The translations under genes and the position numbers were made by a program. Shown here piece after piece: positions 1-9,481 of a stretch of 64,000 nucleotides of DNA; positions within the stretch are counted from its first letter, which is position 1; each line of letters begins with the position of its first letter. The stretch is from assembly GCF_018069925.1 (NCBI RefSeq), contig NZ_JAGPXB010000007.1:1-64000 (forward strand), written 5' to 3'. The notes beneath the pieces were generated by a model that was given only the letters and a program-made list of their open reading frames with translations, did no database searches and had not been told where the DNA came from. Origin of the DNA: Flavobacterium erciyesense (GTDB lineage Bacteria > Bacteroidota > Bacteroidia > Flavobacteriales > Flavobacteriaceae).

Positions 1-3000
1 GGCTGTTTTTACTAACGCTACGCTTGATGTCTTTGGAAGATTTGTAACCGTTGCGGTATCGTTTGTAGTTGTTGTTCCCGATGTATCTGAAACAGTAACA
101 TTTGATGTATCTGTTGCGCTTCCTACTGCCGAATTCGTTACCGTTCCCGCATCGATATCAGCTTGGGTAATGGTATAGTTTTGTGTTAAAGTGCCGCTTG
201 CATTTGGAGCTAAAGTACTCGGACTTACCGCTACATTGGTCAATCCTAATTTAGCATCCGTAACCACTGCATTGGTAAGAGTTGTATTGCCTGTGTTGGT
301 GATGGTGAAGGTATACGTAATGGTATCGCCTACTTGAGCTGCTGTCGCATTGCCATTGTAAACGGCTGTTTTCACTAATGCGATAGAATTAACTTGAGGT
401 AATGCCGTAGCAGTACAAGTGGTACAAGACGGGTTAGGAGGACATACCAAACATAAAGTTGGATCTGTAGAAGTTGCGGTAATAATTGTCCCAAAAAAAG
501 TACGAGCTGATACAGTAGCTAAATTATACACGACACCAGCATCAATATCCTGCTGGGTAATGTTATATAGCGCAGAGTAAGAAGTTGTATCGGTCGCACC
601 GGCAGGCATTGATGCAATTGGAGAACCAGAAACAACAGCATTATTATCAGTAAGAGTAACATTTGTTAAAGTATCTGTACTAGTGTTTTTTATTTCAAAA
701 ACATAATCTATTCTATCTCCAACATTAACAATACCATCAGCATTAAAATCATTGTATGTGCCATCCTTGGTTAATAATAAAGAAGAAGGAAAACAATTAA
801 AATTTCCTGAAGCCCCATCATTACTTTCTGATGTATTTACAAAAGCACCGTAAACATTTATAGAATTAATTACTGATGCTAATCCATTTACGCTGATTCT
901 AACCTCATCAAATTCTTGTGAGGTTTTAAAACCCACATTATAAACTCCGGGAACAGAACCTAAAACATTTATTCCAAGTGCGGCAAGATCAATCAAATTG
1001 GCAGCTGATTTTGATTCAACAAAGATTCCATTGTTGTAAGTGCTAATAGTTAACGATTGAAACAAGTCTACCTGTGCCAAAGTACCCAAATCATCAATAA
1101 CAAATCCTGCAAAGGTACCAGGAGGATAGGTGAACAACTGATCTTGAACAGCAATAGAACCAGTACTTGCTACACCTGCAACCAATGTAATATTTGCAAA
1201 ATCATTAATATCAGCAGTTACAACATTTGATGCATTTGCAACATCACAACCCACGCAAACAAGACCAGAAATTCCGCTACGAGATGAATTAACTTGAACT
1301 GGAAATTCTGGATTTGATAAAAAGTAAGTCGCATCACATACAACCGTTGGTGCACAAAACTGTTGAACTACTGCATCATAAACTCGAATAGTTCCGAAAC
1401 TTACCGCAACTGTATTTTCAAAATTAATTTGCACCTCATCATAGGCTGTTGTTGTCACAAAACCAAGTGTTTGCTTTCCAGAACCAGTCAATAAATTAGA
1501 TCCTACTGCAACTAATGCTCCAGAACCTGATTTAGTTTCTTGCACTACACCATTTAGATAGGTTTTAATGGTAATACCGTTTAATGCATCTACATTTGCT
1601 AGAGCTGGCGTTTCAATAGTAAATCCAGCAAATGATCCTGATGAATAATCTGTTATTTGATTTTTAACCGCCAACTTACCTATTACACCAACTCCTACTG
1701 TGTTATTTATGGTTGCAAAATTAGAAGGATCACTATCTACCAAAAATTGAGTATCAGTTGCATTACAACCTACACAAAGTACACCATCAAAACCTGTGTT
1801 TGCTGAATTTACAAAAACAGGATATAGCGGAGCAGTCATAGCTGTTGGTGTATTACAAACTAAATTAGGGCCAGCACAAAAATTTTGCAAAACGGAGCCA
1901 TACACTCTAGTTGTACCTAAATTTAAAGCCAAGGTTTGATTAATGGTGAGTCGAATTTCATTAAAAGTTTGAGTAGCCACAAATCCTACTGGCATACGAC
2001 CACCAGCATTTAATAAACCAGCATTTGCAATCAAATTACTGCCGCTGCTTTGTTCTCTAAAAACACCATTTAAATAAGTCGCAACAACCACATTGCCCAA
2101 AGCACCAACTGCAGCTAAATTTGAATTTTCGATTTCAAAACCTGCGAAAGTGTTTATTGGGTATATATCTACTTGATTTTTAATCGCAAACGTTCCTGTA
2201 GCAACAACACCCACATTCAAATTTATGGCTGCAAAATCATTTGAATCGGAATTAATGGCGTTTTCAGCATCGGCTATACTTCCTAAAGAAACTCCTGACA
2301 AACCGGTAGCAGCTTGATTTATTGCAACGGGAAAGTTAGGAAGTTGTGGTTTTGTACTTACATTACAAACCAAAGCTGGACCAGCGCAATATTCTCTGAT
2401 TACCGCATGGTAGATTGATGTTGAACTTAAAGCTGAAATGCCTGAGTTTATAGCAATTTCTATTGAATCAAAAGCAGAAGAGGTATTGAATCCAACTATA
2501 AAATCGCTAGGATTACCCAAAACACTTAAGCCAAGTAAAGACGTTCCCGAAAAAGATTGCACTAAAGTACCCCCTAAATAAGTGTTGATACTGATGCCAT
2601 TCAGTACATCAAGATTTAAAACACCCACCGATGATTGTATTTTAAAACCGGCAAATGAACCAGCACTGTATACTGTGTTTCCATCAGAAACACGCAAGCG
2701 ATGTGTAGTACCCACACCGAGCGCTCCAAAACTAGCAGTAGCGCTATTAGTTAAATCTGCGTCAATCAAATTATTTCTATCTGATATACCACATCCTAGA
2801 AGAGCAACACAAAGACCACTAGTAGAAGAGGAAACGGATAAATTATCAAAATTTGTCGTCGTAAAAGGACGAGGTATTTCAGAATTACATTGGCTGTGTG
2901 CGACGTTAACCCCGGAGAAGAATAGACTTAAAATAACTAGCTGCAGAATGTTTATTTTCAAAGTTTTATTAAGCTTTAGCCAATTTAAACTGGATAGTAG

Positions 3001-3015
3001 GTAGTGCTGTTTCAT
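1..3015 (-). CDS. Giant secreted surface protein with four tandem repeats and DUF11-like domains (partial, C-terminus outside window)
   Basis: Reading frame open from an ATG at 3015 to the window edge (1005 codons, no stop), so the C-terminus is missing. The N-terminus has a basic start and a hydrophobic stretch ending in SGVNVAHSQC, a likely signal peptide. Four repeats of about 172 residues follow. Each carries a (S/T)FAGF.I motif (near residues 119, 289, 461 and 634), a segment like LNGITIKTYLNG and a closing (F/Y)CA..(L/V)VC segment. From about residue 740 there are two DUF11/conserved-repeat units (YTFTITNTGNTTLTNAVVTD type). Known for such families: Bacteroidetes cell-surface adhesin-like proteins, often T9SS cargo with a C-terminal sorting domain; that end is not visible here. 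I do not recognise the 172-residue unit. Secretion and surface location are inferred. Confidence 0.85.
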   Translation of the reverse strand, partial: MKQHYLLSSLNWLKLNKTLKINILQLVILSLFFSGVNVAHSQCNSEIPRPFTTTNFDNLSVSSSTSGLCVALLGCGISDRNNLIDADLTNSATASFGALGVGTTHRLRVSDGNTVYSAGSFAGFKIQSSVGVLNLDVLNGISINTYLGGTLVQSFSGTSLLGLSVLGNPSDFIVGFNTSSAFDSIEIAINSGISALSSTSIYHAVIREYCAGPALVCNVSTKPQLPNFPVAINQAATGLSGVSLGSIADAENAINSDSNDFAAINLNVGVVATGTFAIKNQVDIYPINTFAGFEIENSNLAAVGALGNVVVATYLNGVFREQSSGSNLIANAGLLNAGGRMPVGFVATQTFNEIRLTINQTLALNLGTTRVYGSVLQNFCAGPNLVCNTPTAMTAPLYPVFVNSANTGFDGVLCVGCNATDTQFLVDSDPSNFATINNTVGVGVIGKLAVKNQITDYSSGSFAGFTIETPALANVDALNGITIKTYLNGVVQETKSGSGALVAVGSNLLTGSGKQTLGFVTTTAYDEVQINFENTVAVSFGTIRVYDAVVQQFCAPTVVCDATYFLSNPEFPVQVNSSRSGISGLVCVGCDVANASNVVTADINDFANITLVAGVASTGSIAVQDQLFTYPPGTFAGFVIDDLGTLAQVDLFQSLTISTYNNGIFVESKSAANLIDLAALGINVLGSVPGVYNVGFKTSQEFDEVRISVNGLASVINSINVYGAFVNTSESNDGASGNFNCFPSSLLLTKDGTYNDFNADGIVNVGDRIDYVFEIKNTSTDTLTNVTLTDNNAVVSGSPIASMPAGATDTTSYSALYNITQQDIDAGVVYNLATVSARTFFGTIITATSTDPTLCLVCPPNPSCTTCTATALPQVNSIALVKTAVYNGNATAAQVGDTITYTFTITNTGNTTLTNAVVTDAKLGLTNVAVSPSTLAPNASGTLTQNYTITQADIDAGTVTNSAVGSATDTSNVTVSDTSGTTTTNDTATVTNLPKTSSVALVKTA

Positions 3016-3234
3016 AAGGACTAATTTTAATTTAATCGAAAAAACTTTGTTGTTGTTGTGCGGCTGCTCCTACAGCCTAACACTGATTTGTATATTACAT
3101 GATTTGGGTTTCCCTAAAGTAAAATAATTTTTTAGTAAAAAGTAGGAAAAAATACAAACAAAAAACTATCGACAACTAAAATTAAATCGACTTAAAAATC
3201 ATTATAAATAAATAATAAAGTTGACACTTTCTTA

Positions 3235-3267
3235 CAAAACTAACATGAACCACTCTTTTTTAAGCAA
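3235..3267 (-). promoter_or_regulatory. Possible promoter of the giant surface protein
   Basis: On the minus strand TAGTTTTG (3235-3242) matches the Bacteroidetes -7 element TAnnTTTG, with TTG 22 nt upstream (3265-3267). It would give a 5' untranslated region of about 215 nt that contains a small GGCTG/CAGCC hairpin (3062-3077). Only the motif supports this. Confidence 0.35.
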
Positions 3268-3297
3268 TTAGATATACTAAACAAAAAAGTTTTTAAT

Positions 3298-3305
3298 TAT
3301 ATTTG
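3298..3305 (+). promoter_or_regulatory. -7 element upstream of the histidine kinase
   Basis: TATATTTG matches TAnnTTTG. Transcription would begin near 3311, about 25 nt before the TTG start at 3337, so it supports that start. No good TTG -33 box is present. Confidence 0.45.
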
Positions 3306-3336
3306 GTAAGAAATAACAAACTTAAAACGATAACAC

Positions 3337-4806
3337 TTGGTCAACAAATTACCAAAACTGAATTTGAAGGCATTAAATTTGCAACAAGTTATCAGCATAA
3401 CTGTTATAGCTTGTACTATTTTAATTCTCGTAAATTACTATACGATTAAGATCATGTCAGCCACTAGGTCTTACGTAAATGGTGAATCTCTTTACTCCAA
3501 AGGTCACAATAAGGCAGTTAATAGCTTACTCCTATTTTTGTTCACCGAGCAAGATTTGTATTGGCAACAATTTGAAGATGGTTTAGCAGTAAATTTTGGA
3601 AATGAAAAAGCACGAATTGCTATGCAAAGTGGCGCCGAAAAAAAGATTATTGAAAATGCATTAAGTGAAGGAAAAAATTCTGTTGAAGATTTAGACGATA
3701 TGATTTGGTTGTTTAATACCTTTAAATCAGTACCATTTTTTAAAAAAGCTATTTATCATTGGGAACTTGGTGATCAACTAAACAGAGAACTATTTCAACT
3801 TGGTCAGAATATCCATCAGGAAAACAACAAAAATAAATTAAATGAAAATTATCGATCCGAAATGGTTCTGAAAATTAACGTATTGAGTTCTAAAATCGAA
3901 CTTAATCAAGATGCTTTTTCACAAAGTTTTGGCATTGGCACTCGCGCCACAAAAAAATACCTTATCTGGTTCAATGTAATGTTCAGTTTAATTCTCATCA
4001 GTACAATCACGCTATACTACTATGCTAGTGCCAAACGCATACAAAGATCACAATTAAAGATAAGCGCTCGAACCAAGCAACTTTTGAGCACTATCAAGGA
4101 TTTAAAAAAAGCCAAATACAACCTGTCAAAAGAAATCATACAACACAAAAAAATTATTGGAACCATAAGTCACGATATACAAAGTCCTTTAAAATATATT
4201 CAAGTCATTGCAAAGCATCTTTTAGATAATCCGCAGCAAGACCCTTTGTCTAAAAAATATATTGCTTCCATTTATAAGTCATCAACACAACTGAATGATT
4301 TTACAAAAAATCTAGTTGATTATTCGAAAATTTATATTGAAGATCGACACGGCGAAAAAAAAACCTATTCTATCCTTGAACTAATTGAAAATAAAATTTT
4401 GTTCTTTGGGGAAGTTGCTGCAAACAATGCAACAACCTTTATTGCAGAGGTCGCCGTTGATTTGCTATCAAATATCAACAGCCGAGTCGTTTCGGTAATT
4501 ATTCATAACCTAACAGATAACGCGGTCAAAAACACACATAATGGAACGATAACTATTGGCGCTAAAATAGAAAACCAAAATCTTATATATTACGTAAATG
4601 ACACAGGGATAGGGATGAAAGAGGAGCAAATAAACTATTATATGACGCTTCAAAACAACCGAGACCTTGAAAAATTAATACTAAGCACCTACGGAATTGG
4701 TTTACATTTAGTACTAGAGTTACTCCTAATAATTAAAGGAAAAATACATTTTGAAAGTAATGTAAGGCAAGGAACAAAAGTAACAGTTACCATACCACTC
4801 GAGTAA
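3337..4806 (+). CDS. Two-transmembrane sensor histidine kinase
   Basis: A 489-residue membrane sensor kinase that should autophosphorylate and pass phosphate to the regulator encoded 26 bp downstream. There is a transmembrane segment at about 17-37, an extracytoplasmic sensor region without a domain I recognise, a second transmembrane segment at about 208-228, then a coiled linker. The H-box is SHDIQSP with the phospho-acceptor His279. The ATPase core shows an N-box (NLTDNAVKN), a G1 box (DTGIGM) and a G2 box (YGIGLHL). The start is a TTG: a stop lies two codons upstream and the first internal ATG would delete the first membrane helix. The signal sensed is unknown. Confidence 0.88.
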   Translation: MVNKLPKLNLKALNLQQVISITVIACTILILVNYYTIKIMSATRSYVNGESLYSKGHNKAVNSLLLFLFTEQDLYWQQFEDGLAVNFGNEKARIAMQSGAEKKIIENALSEGKNSVEDLDDMIWLFNTFKSVPFFKKAIYHWELGDQLNRELFQLGQNIHQENNKNKLNENYRSEMVLKINVLSSKIELNQDAFSQSFGIGTRATKKYLIWFNVMFSLILISTITLYYYASAKRIQRSQLKISARTKQLLSTIKDLKKAKYNLSKEIIQHKKIIGTISHDIQSPLKYIQVIAKHLLDNPQQDPLSKKYIASIYKSSTQLNDFTKNLVDYSKIYIEDRHGEKKTYSILELIENKILFFGEVAANNATTFIAEVAVDLLSNINSRVVSVIIHNLTDNAVKNTHNGTITIGAKIENQNLIYYVNDTGIGMKEEQINYYMTLQNNRDLEKLILSTYGIGLHLVLELLLIIKGKIHFESNVRQGTKVTVTIPLE

Positions 4807-4832
4807 CTTGTATAGAATTAAAATAGAATACA

Positions 4833-5471
4833 ATGCAAAAAAATGTCTTAATCGTCGATGATCATTTTGTAGTAAGCATAGGGATTTCCATAATACTAAA
4901 GGAAAGGTTCCCTGAATTTAGTATTGATACTGCCGATACTTATTTTGAATTGCTAAATAAATTAGATCAAAGTAACTTGGATTTAATCCTATTGGATATC
5001 AATATACCAGGGGGTAAAAATACCGATATGATTCAAGAAATTAAGAGCATTCAGCCCGAGGTGAAAATTCTAATGGTTTCTGGCTACGACGAAAAAACTC
5101 ATGCTTGCCCTTACATAATGGCTGGTGCCAATGGATATTTAAATAAACTTTGTGATAAAAATCAAATTACAACAGCTGTTGATTTAATTCTGCAAAATGG
5201 TTCGTACCTACCGCCAAGTACCTTACAAAATTTAATCCAAATTAGTACCAATAAAATCAGTTTGAATCCTTTGGAACAACTGTCTAAAAGAGAAAAAGAA
5301 ATTACTGAATTGCTGATTTTAGGGGATGGCAATATCGAAATAGCAAACAAGCTAGACATAAATCTAACTACTGTAAGCACGCATAAGAATAAAATTTTCA
5401 GCAAATTGAAAGTCAAGAATGTGATAGAACTTTCTCAACTAAGCAATAAAATGCCTGGTTTGAATATTTAA
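4833..5471 (+). CDS. LuxR/NarL-family response regulator
   Basis: A 212-residue DNA-binding response regulator. The receiver domain (about 1-120) has the acidic pair in VDDH (residues 9-10), the phospho-acceptor Asp55 in LLDINIPG and a conserved Lys in GYLNKLCD. The C-terminal part (about 145-205) is a LuxR-type helix-turn-helix with the typical LSKREKEITELL start and VSTHKNKIFSKL recognition segment. It follows the histidine kinase by 26 bp on the same strand, so the two almost certainly form one two-component system. Target genes cannot be told from the sequence. Confidence 0.9.
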   Translation: MQKNVLIVDDHFVVSIGISIILKERFPEFSIDTADTYFELLNKLDQSNLDLILLDINIPGGKNTDMIQEIKSIQPEVKILMVSGYDEKTHACPYIMAGANGYLNKLCDKNQITTAVDLILQNGSYLPPSTLQNLIQISTNKISLNPLEQLSKREKEITELLILGDGNIEIANKLDINLTTVSTHKNKIFSKLKVKNVIELSQLSNKMPGLNI

Positions 5472-5500
5472 TAGATGATCAATATCGGAACTTTTATAAT

Positions 5501-6355
5501 CTATGATTGTTGCGAGAGAACTATCAAAACAATGGCGGTAATTGCCGCAAGAAGTCCTACGTAATTAAGTTTAGACAACTTTTCCTTAAATGCTAATACG
5601 CCAACTAAACTGCCTAGCACAATAACTCCCATATTCATTCCTGCGAAAACAGTAGAAGGATTTTGGGCAAATTCTTGATGTGCTTTCAAATAAAACAAAA
5701 TATTCCCGAAATTAAAAAGTCCGACCCCGATGCCAAAAAGAATATTTTTGAAAACAAATTTTTGCTTTTGAATACCTATTTGATACAATAACACACCAAC
5801 CATAATTGTTAGTGAAATAGCGAAAACTACAAATAGAGATGTGGTATATGGCAAAGTAGTATTCAGTGCCACTTGTTTGAACAAAATATCAATAGCACCA
5901 AAACCTACCAATACGATCGCAGGATAAATCCATTGCGAATTTTGATCTTGATTCGGCTTATTTAAAATACAAAGCAAAGCCGGAAAAGCAATAACTAATG
6001 CACTTACTTTAAAAACAGAAAAGCTCTCACCAAAAAGTAACCAAGCTGCAAGAATGGGAATAAACAAGGATAAGCGCTGAGCTGCATCGGTTTTTACAAT
6101 GCCTACTTGTTGAATTGATTTTGCTAAAACTAAAAAAATAGTAGGTAGCAAAATACCTAAAAGTATATACAATTGCCAAGGAAAAACTACTGTTTCATCG
6201 GCAAAATTAGGTTCAAAAAAGAAGTAACAAAGTAGTATAGCAGTAGCATAATTAAAAGCTACAATTTGTTTTGGATTTGCATCATAATGACGTGACAGTT
6301 TAAAGATAACGCCAACGGTAACACTGCAAACAACACTTAAAAGTAAAAACAACAT
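5501..6355 (-). CDS. EamA/DMT-superfamily transporter
   Basis: A 284-residue very hydrophobic protein with about ten transmembrane helices and the two-half layout of the drug/metabolite transporter (EamA) superfamily: an N-terminal half with SVTVGVIFKLS and a second half beginning near residue 145 (IYPAIVLVGFGAIDILFK). It probably exports or imports a small metabolite across the inner membrane; substrates of this superfamily cannot be predicted from sequence. It is convergent with the response-regulator gene (29 bp between stop codons). The ATG at 6355 sits about 20 bp downstream of a -7 element. Confidence 0.82.
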   Translation of the reverse strand: MLFLLLSVVCSVTVGVIFKLSRHYDANPKQIVAFNYATAILLCYFFFEPNFADETVVFPWQLYILLGILLPTIFLVLAKSIQQVGIVKTDAAQRLSLFIPILAAWLLFGESFSVFKVSALVIAFPALLCILNKPNQDQNSQWIYPAIVLVGFGAIDILFKQVALNTTLPYTTSLFVVFAISLTIMVGVLLYQIGIQKQKFVFKNILFGIGVGLFNFGNILFYLKAHQEFAQNPSTVFAGMNMGVIVLGSLVGVLAFKEKLSKLNYVGLLAAITAIVLIVLSQQS

Positions 6356-6374
6356 CTTATTTTATTTTGAACTG

Positions 6375-6408
6375 CAAAAATACATTTTTTAAAACGCTAC
6401 ATATGCAA
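6375..6408 (-). promoter_or_regulatory. Promoter of the DMT transporter gene
   Basis: On the minus strand TATTTTTG (6375-6382) matches TAnnTTTG and a TTG lies at 6406-6408, a spacer of 23 nt. Confidence 0.4.
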
Positions 6409-6442
6409 GTTTTTCTTGGATAATTTTTTTAAATGAAGAAGT

Positions 6443-6475
6443 AAAAAAAGGGTTTAACCGAAGCTAAACCCTTTT
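6443..6475 (-). terminator. Rho-independent terminator with UUCG loop
   Basis: The arms 6446-6456 and 6465-6475 pair perfectly. Read on the minus strand, the stem continues through G-U and C-G pairs to a UUCG tetraloop and is followed by seven T. It ends the MoxR-type ATPase transcript just after its stop codon. Confidence 0.8.
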
Positions 6476-6479
6476 AAAA

Positions 6480-7937
6480 TTACAATTTACTGATAAAACT
6501 ACCGTAAATATCTTTGAACTGATAGCCTTCTGCAAAGCGGTCTTTACTCAGTTTTTTATATTCAACTAATCCCCACAAGATAAATTCTTTCATGAAATTT
6601 TGATCCTGCTTTTCTAACTGCGGTTGGTATTTTTGAATCAGCGCATCTAATGGCGCGATATTACTCAAAATTCTTTCGTATTCTGCATTGCTGCAATCGT
6701 CTAGCAACTCAAAACCGCTTTCCGCAAAAAACCATTCAATTAAATCAGTGTATGGCGTTTTTTGATCTTGTTTTTCTAACTTTTCAATTTTTGGAAAAAA
6801 GGCCGGGAAAAAAGTATGAATAGCATCATTAAGTAAATGTTGTGCAACGGCTGCAGCTCCTTCTTGCTCTCCTTCGTACACCAATTCTACCTTTCCAGTA
6901 ATGGCAGGAATGATTCCCATAAAATCAGACAAGCGTAAGGTTGTTTTGTCATCACCTGCGCGCAATGCACGTCGCTCCGCAGTGCTTAGTAAATTTTCGA
7001 AAGCTGTAATGCTCATTCTGGCACTTACTCCACTTTTGTTATCGATATATTCACTTTCTCTAGCTTCAAAACTAATTTGCTCTAACAAATCACGCGCTAA
7101 CGAAGGTACGTAAACCAAATCGCTCTGATTTGCATCGAGCTTTGCTTCTTGCTCCGTGATAGTACGTGCAATTTTTATCGATTCTGGATAGTGCGTTAAT
7201 ATTTGAGAACCAATTCTGTCTTTTAATGGCGTAACAATACTACCACGATTGGTGTAATCTTCAGGGTTTGCGGTAAAGATAAATTGCATATCGAGCGGCA
7301 TACGCAATTTAAAACCACGAATTTGAATATCGCCTTCTTGTAGAATATTAAACAAAGCAACTTGAATTCGGGCTTGTAAATCTGGCAACTCGTTGATGAC
7401 AAAAATACAACGGTTGGCACGCGGTATCATTCCGAAATGAATGACACGGTCGTCAGCATAAGATAGTTTTAAATTAGCAGCTTTGATAGGATCTACATCG
7501 CCAATTAAGTCGGCAACAGTTACATCTGGAGTAGCTAATTTTTCAAAAAAACGTTCACTACGGTGCAACCATGCAATTGGTGTGGCATCGCCATGTGCGG
7601 CAATTAAGTCTTTTGAAAAACGTGAAATGGGCGCCAACGGATCATCATTAATTTCAGATCCAGCCACATACGGAATATACTCATCAAGCAATTCAATCAT
7701 TTTGCGAGCCAATCTCGTTTTAGCCTGACCACGTAGGCCTAATAAATTGATGTTGTGGCGGGATAAAATTGCGCGCTCTAATTCTGGAATTACGGTGTTT
7801 TCGAAACCGTGAACGCCTTCGAAAGTTGGTTTTCCTGATTTTATTTTATCGCGTAGGTTGTTGCGCAATTCGTCTTTGATACTTTTAGTTTGGTATCCGG
7901 CTTGTTTTAATTCGCCAAGTGTTTTTATGTGGTTCAT
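6480..7937 (-). CDS. MoxR/magnesium-chelatase-I-like AAA+ ATPase
   Basis: A 485-residue AAA+ ATPase of the MoxR/ChlI type. Walker A is GLRGQAKT (67-74), the Walker B region is CIFVINELPDL, with Asn where Asp is usual but the following Glu kept, and sensor 1 is in FIFTANPEDY. Family knowledge: MoxR-type ATPases act as chaperones with von Willebrand factor A (VWA) proteins, often inserting metals or activating complexes. The gene directly upstream on the same strand encodes such a VWA protein, so the two likely work together. Automatic annotation often says magnesium chelatase; with no chlorophyll or cobalamin genes nearby that role is doubtful. The start ATG at 7937 gives the expected N-terminus. 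Confidence 0.85.
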   Translation of the reverse strand: MNHIKTLGELKQAGYQTKSIKDELRNNLRDKIKSGKPTFEGVHGFENTVIPELERAILSRHNINLLGLRGQAKTRLARKMIELLDEYIPYVAGSEINDDPLAPISRFSKDLIAAHGDATPIAWLHRSERFFEKLATPDVTVADLIGDVDPIKAANLKLSYADDRVIHFGMIPRANRCIFVINELPDLQARIQVALFNILQEGDIQIRGFKLRMPLDMQFIFTANPEDYTNRGSIVTPLKDRIGSQILTHYPESIKIARTITEQEAKLDANQSDLVYVPSLARDLLEQISFEARESEYIDNKSGVSARMSITAFENLLSTAERRALRAGDDKTTLRLSDFMGIIPAITGKVELVYEGEQEGAAAVAQHLLNDAIHTFFPAFFPKIEKLEKQDQKTPYTDLIEWFFAESGFELLDDCSNAEYERILSNIAPLDALIQKYQPQLEKQDQNFMKEFILWGLVEYKKLSKDRFAEGYQFKDIYGSFISKL

Positions 7938-7983
7938 TGAGATCTATTTTGAAAATGTATATTATTTTTATGGTATTTGAGTT

Positions 7984-8074
7984 TGCGTTAGGGATGGAAG
8001 CGGCATCCTTTTGTGCAGCGACAGCGAAACAAAAGATACAGCCTACAGCCCGACCCGCCGCCGCGGGTAACGCC
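7984..8074 (-). repeat. Dispersed palindromic intergenic repeat, copy A
   Basis: On the minus strand this spacer reads GGGCGTTACCC, a CGG-rich palindrome and GGGTCGGG, then TATCTTTTG, a variable loop, CACAAAAGGATGCCGCT and CCCTAACGCA. The same blocks in the same order recur at 29362-29472 (copy B). The core TATCTTTTG/CACAAAAGGAT is an inverted repeat. It lies between the VWA gene stop and the ATPase gene start and is more GC-rich than its surroundings. It has no coding potential. Confidence 0.7.
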
Positions 8075-8079
8075 CTACT

Positions 8080-9198
8080 CTACTTTATTCTTTTTTTTCG
8101 ATTGGTTTCATAATCTTCAAAAATCATTTCGCCTAAACCTTTTAATCCGGTATAAAAGGCTTTCCCTTGGTTGGACTCTGTGAATTTGTTGACGAATTTT
8201 TGCAAATACGGATCGTTGGCAATCATAAAAGTCGTAATCGGAATGTGTAACTTTCGAGCTTGTTGCGCCTGATTGTAGCATTTGTCAACGATGTATTCGT
8301 CGAGACCGTTGCTATTCATATAATACGATCCGTCTTTTTCGCGCACGCAACTTGGCTTTCCATCGGTAATCATGAAAATTTGTTTGTTGGTGTTTCTTTT
8401 TCTACGTAAAATATCCATGGCCAACTGCAAACCTGCTACTGTGTTGGTGTGATACGGTCCAACTTTCAGGTACGGTAAATCGCGAATAGCAATTGTCCAA
8501 GCATCGTTGCCAAATACCAAAATATCAAGCGTGTCCTTTGGGTAGCGCGTGGTGATTAATTCGGCCAACGCCATGGCAACTTTCTTAGCGGGCGTAATAC
8601 GATCTTCGCCGTACAATATCATACTATGGCTGATGTCAATCATCAAAACTGTACTCATTTGAGCTTTGAATTGCGTGTCTTCAACAATCAAATCATTTTC
8701 AGTAAGCATAAAGTCGGCCACACCATTATTGATTTGGGCGTTGCGTAAACTCTCTGTTAACGAAATGCGTTCGAGACCATCGCCAAAATGAAATTCGCGA
8801 AACTCACCAGTGTGCTCATCACCATTTCCGCTGTGTTTGGTTTTGTGATTTCCGTTTCCAGCTCGTTTTAAGTTTCCGAAAATTGTATCTAAGGCTTGCT
8901 GGCGAATGGCTCTTTCTGTTTTGGCGGTAATTCCCAAGCCTGGAGTTCCGTCGTCTTTGATTTCCTCACGTAGGTAACCTTTTTTCTTTAAGTCTTCGAT
9001 AAAATCATCGATGGTATATGAATCGTCTGTGAGTTTGTACTCTACATCAAGTTCTCGCAACCAATCAATAGCTTCATCAAAATCACCTGAGGTATGGGTG
9101 ATTAGCTCCTTGAATATACCAAAGAGCCTATCGAAGGGCGACTGATAAGGCGCCTCATACGACTTGAAGTAAAATCCTTTAGTAGTCTTGTTTCTCAT
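8080..9198 (-). CDS. VWA-domain protein, partner of the MoxR-like ATPase
   Basis: A 372-residue cytoplasmic protein with no signal peptide. The N-terminal 180 residues are a charged region with a His/Gly-rich linker (about 113-140). The von Willebrand factor A domain covers about 182-355. Its metal-ion-dependent adhesion site is intact: DISHS at 188-192 and a later TDGKPS. It is transcribed toward the MoxR-like ATPase gene, 142 bp apart, with a repeat element in the spacer. This MoxR-VWA pairing is a widespread arrangement; I infer a metal-dependent chaperone pair. The client is unknown and no candidate substrate gene adjoins. Confidence 0.85.
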   Translation of the reverse strand: MRNKTTKGFYFKSYEAPYQSPFDRLFGIFKELITHTSGDFDEAIDWLRELDVEYKLTDDSYTIDDFIEDLKKKGYLREEIKDDGTPGLGITAKTERAIRQQALDTIFGNLKRAGNGNHKTKHSGNGDEHTGEFREFHFGDGLERISLTESLRNAQINNGVADFMLTENDLIVEDTQFKAQMSTVLMIDISHSMILYGEDRITPAKKVAMALAELITTRYPKDTLDILVFGNDAWTIAIRDLPYLKVGPYHTNTVAGLQLAMDILRRKRNTNKQIFMITDGKPSCVREKDGSYYMNSNGLDEYIVDKCYNQAQQARKLHIPITTFMIANDPYLQKFVNKFTESNQGKAFYTGLKGLGEMIFEDYETNRKKRIK

Positions 9199-9356
9199 AA
9201 TTGTTAAAATTACGGCTTTTTGAAAGTATGCTGTAGAAACGTTTATTAATTTTTAGTTAAAAACTTTTGGATGCTAAATAATCCATTATCGAACGTGCAT
9301 TGTAGTTATTTGGAAATAAAAAAAAAGTAAAAAAACCTACAAACTATAAAAAATGA

Positions 9357-9364
9357 TATCTTTG
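9357..9364 (+). promoter_or_regulatory. -7 element upstream of the secreted DUF4412-like protein
   Basis: TATCTTTG matches TAnnTTTG. It lies 118 bp upstream of the ATG at 9482, and no clear -33 TTG is visible. Confidence 0.35.
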
Positions 9365-9481
9365 ATTTTTAAAATTACGTGAAGCAATACTTTATTCCTG
9401 ACAGCAGTAATTCTTGAAGTTATTTACCAAAAAATGATCACCCTTAAAACCACAAATCAATTCCTCAAAATCAATTAAAAA

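Larger units (their letters stand above)
3016..3336. other. Divergent intergenic region, very AT-rich
   Basis: This 321-base spacer separates the divergent surface-protein gene and histidine-kinase gene. It holds promoter-like motifs for both sides and a short GC-rich hairpin at 3062-3077. I see no reading frame or RNA gene in it. Confidence 0.6.

Noticed and set aside
2582..3004. Plus-strand open frame of 140 codons
   Set aside because: It lies antisense inside the long surface-protein frame, has no domain or signal and is explained as a shadow of that gene.
6480..7937. True magnesium chelatase subunit for chlorophyll or cobalamin
   Set aside because: No tetrapyrrole genes nearby and the partner is a generic VWA protein; the MoxR-type role fits better.
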